Shown here piece by piece: positions 34,178 to 45,359 of a stretch of 64,000 nucleotides of DNA (its first letter is position 1; each line of letters begins with the position of its first letter). Source of the stretch: Diospyros lotus (lineage: Eukaryota > Streptophyta > Magnoliopsida > Ericales > Ebenaceae). Made by a program: the position numbers and the translations under genes. The notes beneath the pieces are model-generated. The model was not told where the DNA came from. It saw nothing but the letters and a program-made list of their open reading frames with translations, and did no database searches. Location: positions 5,224,501 to 5,288,500 of the forward strand of contig NC_068350.1 of the NCBI RefSeq assembly GCF_014633365.1. The letters are read 5' to 3'.

Positions 34178-36238
34178 ATGGCTGCCAAATTTTTAAGCTT
34201 CCATTTCCATCCCAATCCCCACCACTCTACGATCTTTCCGAAACCAAAACCAGAACCCAATTACTATCTTAACTCTTCTCCCAACCCACCGACCACCATT
34301 TCCACTAAAATATATCTCACCCAACGCCAGATCCCTCCCTTTTTCCGGAGAAAATGTCTCTGTTCTCCGCCCATGGCGTCAAAATCCAGTGAATTCGAGC
34401 CTGACCCCGCTCTCACCAACGATGACCTCAAGCCCACGGCGCCGGAGGACCGGACTTTCTCCGGCTGGGAAATGGCCAGTTTGTGGGTCGGCCTCGTCGT
34501 CGGAGTCCCATCTTATTACCTCGCCGGCAGCCTCGTCGATCTCGGCATGGCCTGGTGGCAAGGAATCGCCACCGTCGTCGCCGCCAACCTAATCTTGCTA
34601 TTTCCACTCGTCCTAACCGGCCACGCCGGCACCCGCTACGGCATCCCTTTCCCCGTCCTGGCGAGGTCATCCTTCGGAATCCGTGGCGCCCACATCCCAA
34701 CACTTCTCCGAGCTCTGGTTGGCTGTGGATGGTACGGTACGATGAATTTGATTATTACACATCAATAGTAAAACATTGACAATAATTAAGTATAATGTAT
34801 TGAGAGATGTCATGTCATTGATAATGATTAAGTAGCGGAATAGACTGATATCCAAAACAATTATTAGCAGATTAGATCTTCTCCCTCTTTTCCCCCTCAT
34901 CTGTGACGGTGAATATGATCTTCAAACACATTTGGAACATGAACAATGATATGATTGTTAAAGTAAAAGCAAATCGATCCAAGTATTATTGTCTTTGGAT
35001 CATTCTCAAAATCTCACCTGAAACTGTATTTGACTGATAATAGTCTTCCTAAACTTGGACCAATTATTAATGGTATTGGTAGCCCGATTATGCAGGTACG
35101 GGATAGAAACCTGGATAGGCGGCGAGGCAATCTTCCTTCTACTGCCGAAATTCATCAAAGAATCTTCCTTCTCCCAGGCGCTGCCATGGCTTGGAACTTC
35201 CCCTCTTGAATTCGCTTGTTTTGCAGCCTTCTGGGTCGCCCAATTGACAATAGTGTGGAAGGGAATGGAAGGCATTAGGAAGCTGGAAAAATACTCAGCC
35301 CCAATTCTCATCTTTCTCACTTGCAGCCTTGTCGTTTGGGCTTACCTCAAAGCCAATGGCTTCGGCCACATGCTCTCCCTTTCCTCCAGGCTTTCCTCTT
35401 CCGAATTCTGGTCCATCTTCTTCCCTTCCCTCACTGCAAACATAAGCTTCTGGGCGACCGTGGCTCTCAACATCGCCGATTTCACCCGCTTCTCCAAGAG
35501 CCAGGCCGACCAAATGGTCGGCCAGGCCGGCCTCCCAATCTTCATGGGTTTGTTCACATTCATATCGGCCTGGCTGTAACCTCATCAACCCAAGTCATCT
35601 TTGGACAAGTAATCTCAAACCCAATTCAACTTCTCGGAAAAGTTGGCGGCTTTTGGACCATGATTCTGGCCATCTTTGGGATCAGCTTGGCCACAATCAC
35701 AACCAACATTGCCGCCAATGTGGTGGCCCCGGCCAACGCGCTTGTCAATCTCAGCCCCTCAAAGTTCACATTCAGAAGAGGGGCAATCCTGACGGCTTTG
35801 CTCGGGATCGCTTTCCAGCCGTGGAGGCTACTTCAGTCGACTGAAAGTTTCATCTACAAGTGGCTTGTGGGCTATTCCGCGTTGATGGGCCCAATTGGAG
35901 GCATAATCCTTGCGGATTACTATCTTGTCAAGGGGACCAATCTGAGTGTGAAGGAGCTCTACTCGTCCAGCCCGGCCGGGGCGTACTATTACGCCGGAGG
36001 GTACAATTTGGCGGCGATGGTGGCTCTGGTAGCCGGCGTTTTGCCGGTGATGCCGGGGTTTTTGAAAGTGACGGGAGTGGTGAGCTGGGTTCCTGATTCG
36101 TTCATGGTGATTTACAACAATGCGTGGTTTTTCAGCTTCTTTTCTGCCGGGGTTCTTTACTGGATTCTTTCATGTTTGATGGGAAGAGAGAGGAATTCTC
36201 AGCCTCCTCTAGACCCCCTTTTGCCCCTCACGCCATGA
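34178..36238 (+). pseudogene. Plastid-type NCS1 nucleobase permease (PLUTO-like), frame broken by 2 nt
   Basis: Nucleobase:cation symporter-1 family; the Arabidopsis relative PLUTO (At5g03555) carries uracil and purines across the plastid envelope. The start ATG at 34178 opens a Ser/Pro/Lys-rich transit-peptide-like stretch. Exon 1 is 34178-34731 and exon 2 is 35096-36238 (TG|gtacgg..tgcag|GTACGG). Signature segments: [56 protein letters not shown], then after the break [37 protein letters not shown] and [16 protein letters not shown]. About 12 membrane helices are expected. At 35562-35566 (TTCATATCGG) a doubled AT shifts the frame after GLFTF, and a TAA follows at 35578. Without it the gene would have 564 residues. 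Everything else is intact, so this is either a very young lesion or an assembly error. Confidence 0.88.
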
Positions 36239-36479
36239 ATCCTTTGTTTTCTTTTGTTTTTTCTTCTGCTTTTCATGGCATACAGTTTATAAATGGCAAC
36301 AAACGCTTAGGCTAAACGTTTCCAGATTCACATCACACGCATAACAGATATTCTTTACACAGCCATATAAATATATAGCAGTAGAAGGCTCAACTTCAAA
36401 TTAATGGCTTGATGTAGACCTTCTTTAAAAACAAAGAACCATTTTCCGAACATAACTTAATTCTCCCCATGTGGTATAC

Positions 36480-38840
36480 AAAAGCAATAAATAAGGTTTT
36501 ATTAAATTTTAATTTAAAAAAAAATTATGCTAAAACTAGAGTAAAGAAATGATTAATAATATTTTATAAGCTATCTATGCATTTGGAAAAAAATTACATT
36601 TTTTTTATAAAATTTAGTGTCACGTATGGTGTTTTTATTTCTATGGTTATAATTTATTTTAAAACTTTTAATTCTAAAAATAAATATAAACTATCAATAT
36701 TAGAAGAGAACATATTTTAGAAAATTTTCAAAATTTAAACAATTTTTCTTCAAATTATAATTATAAAACAATTTTCATTTTTCTACATTTTAAAGAAAAC
36801 CAAAATTATCTTTATATATTTTAAATTGTTTAAACATTTTTTGAAGAGTAGAAATTCCATGACCAACTAAACATATAAAATAATTAATTCTAAAAGATTT
36901 CTATCTCTTCATTTCCATTCTCATTAAATTTTTTCTTCTCCTTGTCGTACTTTTTTTCATAAAACTTTGATTCTATATTCATTTACTTTATAATTTTTTA
37001 AGCAAAAATCATAAAAGATTTCAAAATTTTTTCTCTATAATATTTAAAAAAATAAAGAAGACATTTTAACTGATCTATTACAATAACAATGTTCATATCT
37101 TTACATTATAAATAATTACTAACGGTATTCACAACAAACAACATATTATACCAAATAGTCATGCTTAACAGAAATTTAAAATTTTTAATCTCATATGTTA
37201 CTAAAGCATTAGCTTAATTTTTTATTTTAAGATACTCACTAATTTCTGCTAATTAATATAAAACATATCTTATTTGTGGAGCTTAAAATCTGATTGTTTT
37301 AATATTTTTAATATAACTTTCTCAACATGTTTGTGATCATGGCTTAAGTGTCAAATTAGAAACATGGTCTTACAAAATTTTCTATCTTTTTTGTAGAAAA
37401 AGAAAATAATAAGTATATGCGTTGTATAACTTCGAAAAATATCATAGCATTAGCACACGAATTAGTTATATTACAAAAAACTAAATTAAAATTGTGACAA
37501 TCACATGTGTATAAAATATTCTAAAATTTATATCTAATATTTTTTTTTGTAAATCGTATTATTTACTTTTCATATTAGACTCATTATCAAATTCTTGTAT
37601 TCTCACATTATTTGTATTAAATTCAAATTTTTTTATTTTACTTATGAATATATTAAAAAAAAATTTAAGCAAATGTATCATTCACTTTTAAAAAATCTAT
37701 TAAATATTTTTCTATTTTTATCGAATTTTTTAAAATACTTACAAATTTTAATACAAAAGACATTTATTTTTTATGTCTTGCATTTTAGAATACAATTAAG
37801 TATAATTGAAAAATATTTTGATTGTTTGATTATTTTCATAATGAAATTTCTTATTTTTAATACTAAAATATTCATCAACTCATTTTGTATATTATTACCA
37901 AGATAATGTCTATGAATTTCTCCATTTTGAATACGTTTAAAGTGTTATTACATTATTAGATCAAACGCAACAATCATTTCAATTAAGTTCAAAAAAATTT
38001 CATTATTATCTTAATAAATCTTCTCATTTGTATCATGAAATGTCAAATTATTTTTAAATTTTTTTTTATAATAACAAAATTCTTAATAGTACATTCTTTC
38101 AATGCCCTTTTTCTTTATTTATTTTCTCTTATAAATGTTTATCAATTGTTTTTTTTTTAAACAATCTCATCTCGGTATAAATCCAAATATTTATATTTAT
38201 AGCATGTTTATTATTTATTTCATAATTTTTAACTTTGGCATTAAGATTTTTTCAATCTCCACACCCTTTATTTTTTAATTGAATTATATTAATTTTAAAC
38301 TAAATAATTTACAAAAATAACAAAATAATTTATCTAATTCTTTTGGATATACTAGCTATTTTATATCATGTTTTTGTCCATTTGATAATTTTTTAATGTA
38401 ATGAATTATAGAAAAATGTCTAAAATTTTTATTTATTAGAAAATCTAAAACTTGTCTAATAAGATCTTTCTCAACTAATAAATCAATTAGACTCGAGTTT
38501 AAATTTTTTCATTGTGCTAAATCATAAATATTTTTAATAATTATTTCATCCTCATCATTAATATTTTTATTCGTGTCGATTAGAATATCTTTTTCTAAAT
38601 TTTCATTATATTCTTTGCTACTTTTTGGTAAATTTGAATTATTATCTTCAGAAATTTTTCACCATTTTTAGCTAATTTTTCATTTAAGCATTCATTTGGT
38701 TTTTCTAATATTTAGTGTTTAGTATTATAATAAATCTATCAAATGTATTTTTTTATGATTAAATTAGTTCTTTCACATTTTTTTCTCTTACGTTTTTCAA
38801 ATTCAAATTTATATTTTTTTTAGTAGACATTTTTATTCAA
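36480..38840 (-). pseudogene. Ancient hAT transposase relic (ZMYM1/TTF-type zinc finger protein-like)
   Basis: Hidden in very AT-rich DNA with many stops, but the minus strand reads, in order, along plant hAT transposases annotated as zinc finger MYM-type protein 1-like. Near 38800: MSTKKNINLNLKNVREKN. At 38540-38360: NIYDLAQ then LNSSLIDLLVEKDLIRQVLD then RHFSIIHYIKKLSNGQKHD then LVYPKELDKLFCYFCKLFS (the TTF zinc-finger region). Near 37930: RIQNGEIHRHYLGNNIQNE. At 37560: FDNESNMK. At 37370: DHVSNLTLKP. At 37290: APQIRYVLYQLAEIS-like. At 36700: SNIDSLYLFLELKVLK. At 36540: the hAT dimerisation region, with traces down to 36480. Frameshifts, nonsense codons and A/T drift are everywhere. Terminal repeats and the 8-bp target duplication were not found. 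Confidence 0.7.
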
Positions 38841-40188
38841 ACAATAACTAATTTAGAGCCCTTAATGTTATTTTTTAAAAATAAAAAATAATTATAAAAA
38901 GTGCATGAACGGTAGCCATTGATAATGCCCTTTTAATTACACTTTATAGCAAAATTATGATAAAATCTTATATTATTACTTGCATAAAAATAATCAAAAT
39001 ATCATCTCTTAGTCTCATTTGACTTATTCTTTTTCTCTCTCTCTCTGCAACGTCTCCTAATCTTCTTACTTCATTTTTGGGGGCCTTCGTTTTTTTTTTT
39101 TTTTTTTTGAGAGGGAGAGAGAGGGGATAAGCATAAAATTTAATGACCTATACCTTGAGTCAATCCTATTGATTAGCATTGGGTTGCATTTTAATTGTAT
39201 CATTAGATCTAAGTGACCCTTCTGGCACTTTCAAAATCTTGTTGTTTATTAATATGTTTTTGCACTCCTCTATTTTGCTTAAGTCTACTATTTTCTCTAA
39301 AATTTATTATAAGATAAGTTTTATGAGACTCAATATTTTTGGTATGTTATAGGTTCGAATAATAAAATTTTAATATAATTATTTAAACTCTGCGATGGAA
39401 ACACAACATAATCAAATTTGGTTTAATTGGAAGTGGTTGATTCAATTTTTATTTGCGATTAAATTAATTTTAAATTTTAAATTCTATATCTTATCATAAT
39501 TAATTTAAATTTTAAATTATGTAAGATTCGAACCAAATTTTAATCACCCTTGGTGGACATGTACAAGATCTGTTGCCATGCCCAAATCCACTTGTATCAC
39601 TCTCTCAGCACCATTATATATTTGTAGTTCATTGGGCCGGGCTGGGCCCAGGTTTATACAAAAGCAAAAACTGGGCCAAGTTTGAGATCCGGGCTAGGGT
39701 TGGATTTTGGTTTTGTTATGAGAGGCTAAGTGGGCCTGACCCAAATTTCCACAATTTGAAGATTTTATTTTATATGTTTTATTTATTTTGCAAATTGACA
39801 AGGCTATTTCTTTTTTTATAATGTTCTTGAATTATTTATATATTCATATTCTTTGAGCTACAAATTGTCAATAGATATATAACGAGCCATAAAAAAAAAA
39901 AAACTAACAAGAGTAATAATTTTAACACTTACAAACATTAAATATTGCTCGATCTATGAACGAAAGTTAATAATTATAGAAACTATACACAAACTGGTGC
40001 TGCCATAGTTCATAGCGTGCCCATTAAATTTGGGGTGTTAAAAACGTCATATTCCAGAATTTGTGGTGACATTTGATGTTTAAGCCAAAGATTATTTGGG
40101 AATGAGAACAGGCAATAACATAGAGAGTAGGATTTGTCAAAGGAATTGTCTTTGTGGGGAGAATCTGTTCGGTGGATTAGGGTTTAGC

Positions 40189-40274
40189 ATCATTTAGTAA
40201 AACTTTCTTAATGTTAGTTATCTTGCATAAAATCATTTAGTAAAACTTTCTTAATGTTAGTTATCTTGCATAAA
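40189..40274. repeat. Perfect 43-bp tandem duplication
   Basis: The unit starting ATCATTTAGTAAAACTTTCT at 40189 is repeated without change at 40232. Two copies, 43-bp period, no mismatch by eye, so it is recent. Confidence 0.95.
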
Positions 40275-40284
40275 ATTTAATTTG

Positions 40285-41225
40285 TTTACTAAGATAGTGT
40301 TCATTAAAATAAGTAAGATAAGGAAATATAAAGATAAGAACGGAATGCTTTTCGAATTAAGATATAGAATGATCAAGATAAGATTGTGATGTAAATCAAA
40401 ATTTTCTATAAAACTGTTTATTAATTTTTTTTAAATCTATTGAGAATTGTACTTTTTCTTTTCATATGTTTGTTAAATGCATATGATAAATATATAGATA
40501 AGGGTTTTTTTTTATTTTATCAAAATATCTCCATTATCAAATTTATTTGAAGCTGTATGTTAACATCAACAACAAATTTATAATTAAAATAATATTTTGT
40601 GATTAATGTAAATTATCAAAAAATAAAAATTAAATAGTATTTTATTTTCTAAATCCATGTTCAAAAATAGATTCTAAAAAGACTTAGAAATAATTATCGG
40701 TGGAATTATAATAATAAAATATTTTTATTATTAAAAAATATTAAAACATATTTTTATATTAGATAATAATATATAAAATAATTTAAAAAATCAAAGAGGA
40801 AAAGGATTGTGGAGGAAAATCAGTGAAAAAATGAATACTAAAGCAAGCGAAAGGGGAAGACCAACGTCACTAAGAGGGAAGCCAAGGGAAAGATCAGTGA
40901 GTAAGCGAAGAAGAAGATGAAGACGAATAGAAATTGATAAAAAGGGAAAAGTTCGGAGGCAAGGAAGAAGATAAAGGTGTGAAAAGAAATGGGTAGAGTT
41001 TTTATACAAGGGCATATGGGTAATTTGAACTTCTCTGTAAAATGTCAAATAAATTTATTTGAGGGGAGTAGATAAATCTATCTATAAAAAGTAGGATAAG
41101 AAAGGGGTTTTTTTTTTCAGATATTATCAAATAAGTTTAACAAATATTATTGGAAAGTTAAAAAATAAGAAATTTTTTCTATATCTTATCTTTTTATCTT
41201 ATATAGTAGTTAACAAACATTACTT
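40285..41225. repeat. Dispersed AT-rich repeat, copy 2 (possible MITE)
   Basis: The left end GATAGTGTTCATTAAAATAA resembles the inverse of the right end near 41170-41225 (ATAGTAGTTAACAAACATTA). The left 200 bp match the reverse complement of 25535-25875. The ends are imperfect, so the borders are approximate. Confidence 0.45.
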
Positions 41226-41309
41226 TAACTGAATTAACTAAATGCTCACTGCAAAAGATATAGTTACTTGTTGCTTACACTTGTTAATGTTAATGAGACC
41301 AATTAGTTG

Positions 41310-41314
41310 GTGAC
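41310..41314. repeat. Target-site duplication of the Tat element, left (GTGAC)
   Basis: GTGAC precedes the LTR at 41315 and recurs directly after the other LTR at 52851-52855. A 5-bp duplication is standard for Ty3/gypsy integration. Confidence 0.95.
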
Positions 41315-42011
41315 TGTCGACGTTTGATTTCGGCCGACCGTGATTCCTTTTGGGCCGCGGTGAGTCAATCCAAAAATACCGAGAAGGAAGGAAGAAAACC
41401 CCTCCCCCCTAAAGTTCCAAGCGTGTACACCAGAATCTTTTACGTGGTTCGGCCAGAACGATGCCTAGTCCACGGCCGCCATCCGATTATTCTCCCAGAG
41501 TGGCGGTATCTGATTATTATTTTTTCTTCTGTCCTCCTTGCCCCTCATGGTCTCTTTTATTCTCATTTATCTTGAGGGGCTTTTACAATCTAGATAATAT
41601 ATAAAAATACAGTGTTTGTATAATAGGGGACAAACAGTTCTTACCGCCTTCGCAAGACCGGGAGTGGGATCCTCATTACGAGGGGCATGGACTGTTACAG
41701 ATAAAGTGATCGGACCCTACCTCTGACTTCTCAGCAGCTTTGCCGCTCATGCGAGCTGGAGGTTTTAGGCCAGCGACCTGGATGGGCCAGCGATCTGGAG
41801 GATATTTCAGGAGCTCGTTAGTCGATTGCTCCGAGCTTGTTGGGGGATTACCGGGAGCTCGCCATATGCTTGCTTTACGAGTTTCGGATCTTTGGTGGAG
41901 GCTGGACCTTCCTTGACGAGGTCGTCCGGGCCTTCTTGGCCTTGGGTGATTGGGCCGGTTTATCGGACCGAGTCTGGCCCATGCGGGGTGATGCGGGAAA
42001 TACATAAAACA
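41315..42011 (-). repeat. 3' LTR of the Tat element
   Basis: 697 bp, in element orientation beginning TGTTTTATG and ending GTCGACA (5'-TG..CA-3'). Matches the 5' LTR with 12 differences by eye. Contains an AATAAAAG and a TATATATTATC stretch on the element strand that could serve as polyadenylation and promoter signals. Confidence 0.95.
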
Positions 42012-42026
42012 TAAGCCCCCCAGTTC
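42012..42026 (-). promoter_or_regulatory. Polypurine tract of the Tat element
   Basis: On the element strand ACTGGGGGGCTTA lies immediately before the 3' LTR, the position of the plus-strand primer. It is short and G-rich. Confidence 0.7.
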
Positions 42027-42278
42027 ACGGCACGATCTTCGTGCTGGGAACTGACGCGTGCCAGCTGTTCTTCCATCCCTCCGACTTCTGCCCAATCACC
42101 TTAAGTCTCGTCGTTCCACGCAGCACGTTTTGTCGGCAGCGCATTTAATGCGCGCCCTCTCCCCATTTCTGCGCATGATTACACTCGTGGGACTCACAAA
42201 CTGTTGTGCGGCTGCTGGATGCGGAGCATGTGATAAGTCGTCATTCGATCCGACGGTTGGGATGGACCAGGCCGTCAG

Positions 42279-42287
42279 TATAAATAG
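42279..42287 (+). promoter_or_regulatory. TATA box of the antisense gene
   Basis: TATAAATAG stands about 30 bp before a pyrimidine-rich start region (CCCGCTTCTTCTTTCACG, near 42301-42318), followed by an untranslated exon and a GT..AG leader intron (42465-42801) ending exactly at the ATG. The spacing is that of an ordinary plant promoter. Confidence 0.7.
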
Positions 42288-42801
42288 TGGGGAGTGTCCA
42301 CCCGCTTCTTCTTTCACGCTATTTTGAAACTCCCTCAAACCTTTGCCTCCCTGCTTTCTCTTTCCTTTCTTGAGGCCTCCATTATCGCCGTGCTTTCAGA
42401 CGTCTGCCGTTCTCGTCCGGTGCTTGGTACGAGTCCCCATTCAGTCGTCAAGCGCAGCTTTTAGGTAAGTTTGTCGTGACTTTCTTCTTCTTCTTGTGAG
42501 GCCGTCCACCGTTGGTTAGCCGTCGGTGGTTTCTCTGGCTTCGTCGATCGATGTCGTTCTCATTTTTGGAGAAACGGCACGATTCGGTTTGTCGTTTGCT
42601 GGGCCTTTGGGTCCAATGACCTTAGGATTAGCTTTTCATGGAACACCGGGCTTGCGGCTGCAGCCCCTCCGCCCTAGGCGGTACCCCTTTTGCGAAGCGC
42701 TCGGCCTGGAAGATCTAGGGGACGTTTTAGGGTTTTTCTTCTAGTTTCTTAAGGTCTGGTTCGCGACTTGCGACCTGACTGTTCTCTCTTTTCCTTTGTA
42801 G

Positions 42802-45349
42802 ATGTCCGACCAACACCGTGGAAATTCAGGTCAAAAGCGCTGCAATTATATCGTAGGAGAAAACGACACTTCGAGCTCTGAAGATTGTCTCATTATGGAG
42901 GGCCAAAATCTTGGGGGTGCGAGCTCTGGGTGCAGGGAGGTCGCCGTCCCGACCTCTCGGGAAACCGAGCTGAAGGTTCAAGATCAGATCGCTGGTGGGA
43001 GTGCTGATCTTGCGGTCTTCAAGAGATTCTCATCCAAGGCCAAGCTTCACGAGGTGATGACTTGTGCTCAGGAGTTTCGTCTCCCCAGGACCTGCCGAAT
43101 ATACATCCCTGCTTCGAGCTCCCATGCAGCCTACCCGCCAGCCAATTTCATAGCTATTAGCCCCCAACACCTCGAGTCTGGCTTTAGGTTCCCAATAGCC
43201 CCGTACCTTATCGCCCTCTTGAACGACGTCAAGCTCGCCCCCTTCCAACTAACACCGAATTCGTATGCCCAACTTACTTCTTTGGCCGTTTTATTCCTTA
43301 TAAACAAACTTCCTCTCCCTTCGCCAAAACTGGTAAGATTTTTATTTTCTTTCAAAAATGCCAAGGACGGGCTGTATTACCTGGCGGCTTGTCCTTCTCG
43401 ATACAAGGCCGCCCTTCCTCAGGGTAAAGCAAAGGGGAAGTCCAACGTGGGCGATTACAAGTCCAGTTGGTTCTTCGTGTCTTGCCATTCCCTTTCTCTA
43501 CTTAGGAATTGTAGCTTCGCACTGACCCCTGGTAAGAGAATATAAGCTCTCATAAATCTTTCCTTTGTTCCGAGAGTGCTTGTTTTAACTTGCTCATGCT
43601 TTGATGCAGATTTTGGGGGGAAGAAACCGATTTTATCGGCCGAGGAGACTGATATCCTTGGCAAACTTGTGGCTGCGGAGTCGAGCTCGGAAATTCTTGA
43701 ACTTTCGGACGAGCTACTTCGCGAATACGAGCTCGCCCCTTCTCTTGGCACCGAGACTATCGAGGGATATCATTTCAGGGACTTGGGTGCGGAGATTCTC
43801 CCTTCCGGCTTACAGCTCGCTGAGACGAACAGTTCAAGAGGGGAAGCCGACCAAGACGATAATATGGTTGATCTCGAGCTCCTCCAATCGAAGCGTCATA
43901 GGGCAAGGTCGAGCACTACGTCCTCCATAACCCCGAGCTATAGCTCGCGGGATGGCAGGTCGGAGCAGCCGCAGCCGCAATCACGCCCTCAGCAGCAGCA
44001 AACCCAACAGTCGCGGGGGGGGGCAGCAGGAGCAGCGGCAAAGAACACTGCCCCGTCAGCCCCAACAGTCAAAGCAAGCTCATTTGCAGCTGGGGCATCG
44101 GCCCCCTGCCTCCCGAGACCATGGTTCGAGTGGAGCCCGTGGGAAGGAGGTCGCAGTGGAGGTTCGAGACGCTCCTGCTGCCAGCTCGAAATGGAGATCG
44201 GACCAGCTGCAACAGGGGGAGGATATCAGGGCCAAACGGGTCAGGGTCCGTGAGAAGGAGCTGGCCGTGGAGGCCCTGCCAGGAGGGGTCTTTGTTGGTC
44301 CCCTCCTGGATTCCGTGCACGACTTCCTGGGTCCGAACTCGAAGCCCCTCGACGACCCAAAGTTAAAGGGAATCCCCCTTTGTGATTTTGTCGCCCGTCA
44401 CAGCCTGGTGGTAAGTAGGAATTCTTCGTACCTCGGTTTCTTAGCCTACTTTTTTAATGAGCCAACATTTCTTCTTTTGCAGACTTCTCTTGCTGTCGTG
44501 AAGCTCCGAGCTCAGTACAAAGATTTTGAGGAGCAGCTTCAGTCGGTGAGCATGTCCCGTCAGGCCGAAATAGCGAAGCTTGAGGACGAGAAAAACGCCC
44601 AAAAGGCCGAAATAACGAAGCTCTCGGACGAGAAGAAAGATCTCCAGGTCGAGCTCCTTGCCACTCAAAATGAGGTGGAGGGTTGCTTGACGCGTCTGAG
44701 GATGAAGATCCAGAAGAATAAAGATCTCGACGAGGAGCTTCGCAGGTCGAAGAACATGTGGGAGCAAGCCAACTCCGGGCTCACCGGCGAGCTAAATGGA
44801 GCGAAGGCAGAGTTGCGGAGGGCTGATGAGCGACTCAAATCAACCGAGGCAGAGCATAGGGCGGCGAAGGAGGAGCGGACACGGGCGGATGATCGTGCCG
44901 TCCGATGCGAGGAGCTTGCCAAGAGGACCATTGACGATATAAGGGCAGATGTCGGAGAGCGGATGGACGCGGCGTGTAGGGAGACCAGATCCGACACCTG
45001 CTCGGCATTTCTGTACACCCTTTGGGTGAACCATCTTGAGATGGATTTCTCCTTCTTTGGTGCGCAGGCTGTCGAGGAGGTGGCTCGGTATGCTGCCGAG
45101 GCCGCGGAGGATGCTGATGATGCCAGTCCCCTTGACTCGTTTTTGGTCGCAACGCAAGCTCCTCAGGTCGGGGCCGAGCTATCCGGGGTCGCCGCGGCTC
45201 AGCCTGGTGAGACTGCCAAGGAGCCTCCTGTGGAGGTTGCCGAGGTTTGCCCAGCCGGGACTGTCGAGGTCGATCTCCAGCCGACCCTACCTACTGAAGC
45301 TCGCCCTGTCGAGGTTGATCCTGCAGAACCGAACGCCCCTCTTAGCTAG
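42802..45349 (+). pseudogene. Antisense accessory gene of the Tat element (Transposase_28-like plus coiled coil)
   Basis: Plus-strand gene opposite to gag-pol. Coding exons: 42802-43531, 43610-44410 and 44483-45349, with GT..AG introns (gtaaga..gatgcag; gtaagt..ttgcag); the second intron is 72 nt and open. The N-terminal domain contains LPRTCRIYIPASSSHAAYPP, then SGFRFPIAPYLIALLNDVKL and APFQLTPNSYAQLTSLAVLF, the pattern of plant 'putative gypsy type transposon' (Transposase_28-like) proteins. A low-complexity Gln/Pro/Ser part follows. After exon 3 comes a long coiled coil (RQAEIAKLEDEKNAQKAEIT to about RADDRAVRCEEL), then LWVNHLEMDFSFFGAQA and an acidic Ala/Pro-rich tail. At a G9 run (44015-44023) the frame changes by one, so this copy is broken or the run is miscounted. 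AATAAAAA near 45401 may be its poly(A) signal. Function unknown. Confidence 0.75.
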
Positions 45350-45359
45350 GATTCCCACA

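Larger units (their letters stand above)
38841..41309. other. Intergenic, AT-rich, small repeats only
   Basis: A poly(T) run lies at 39091-39108. A perfect 43-bp tandem duplication is at 40189-40274. Copy 2 of the dispersed repeat starts at 40285. No gene recognised; the ORF near 39573 has no domain. Confidence 0.45.

Noticed and set aside
41315..42011. ORFs inside the LTRs
   Set aside because: Both LTRs carry the same chance frames; they have no domain and overlap the regulatory repeat.
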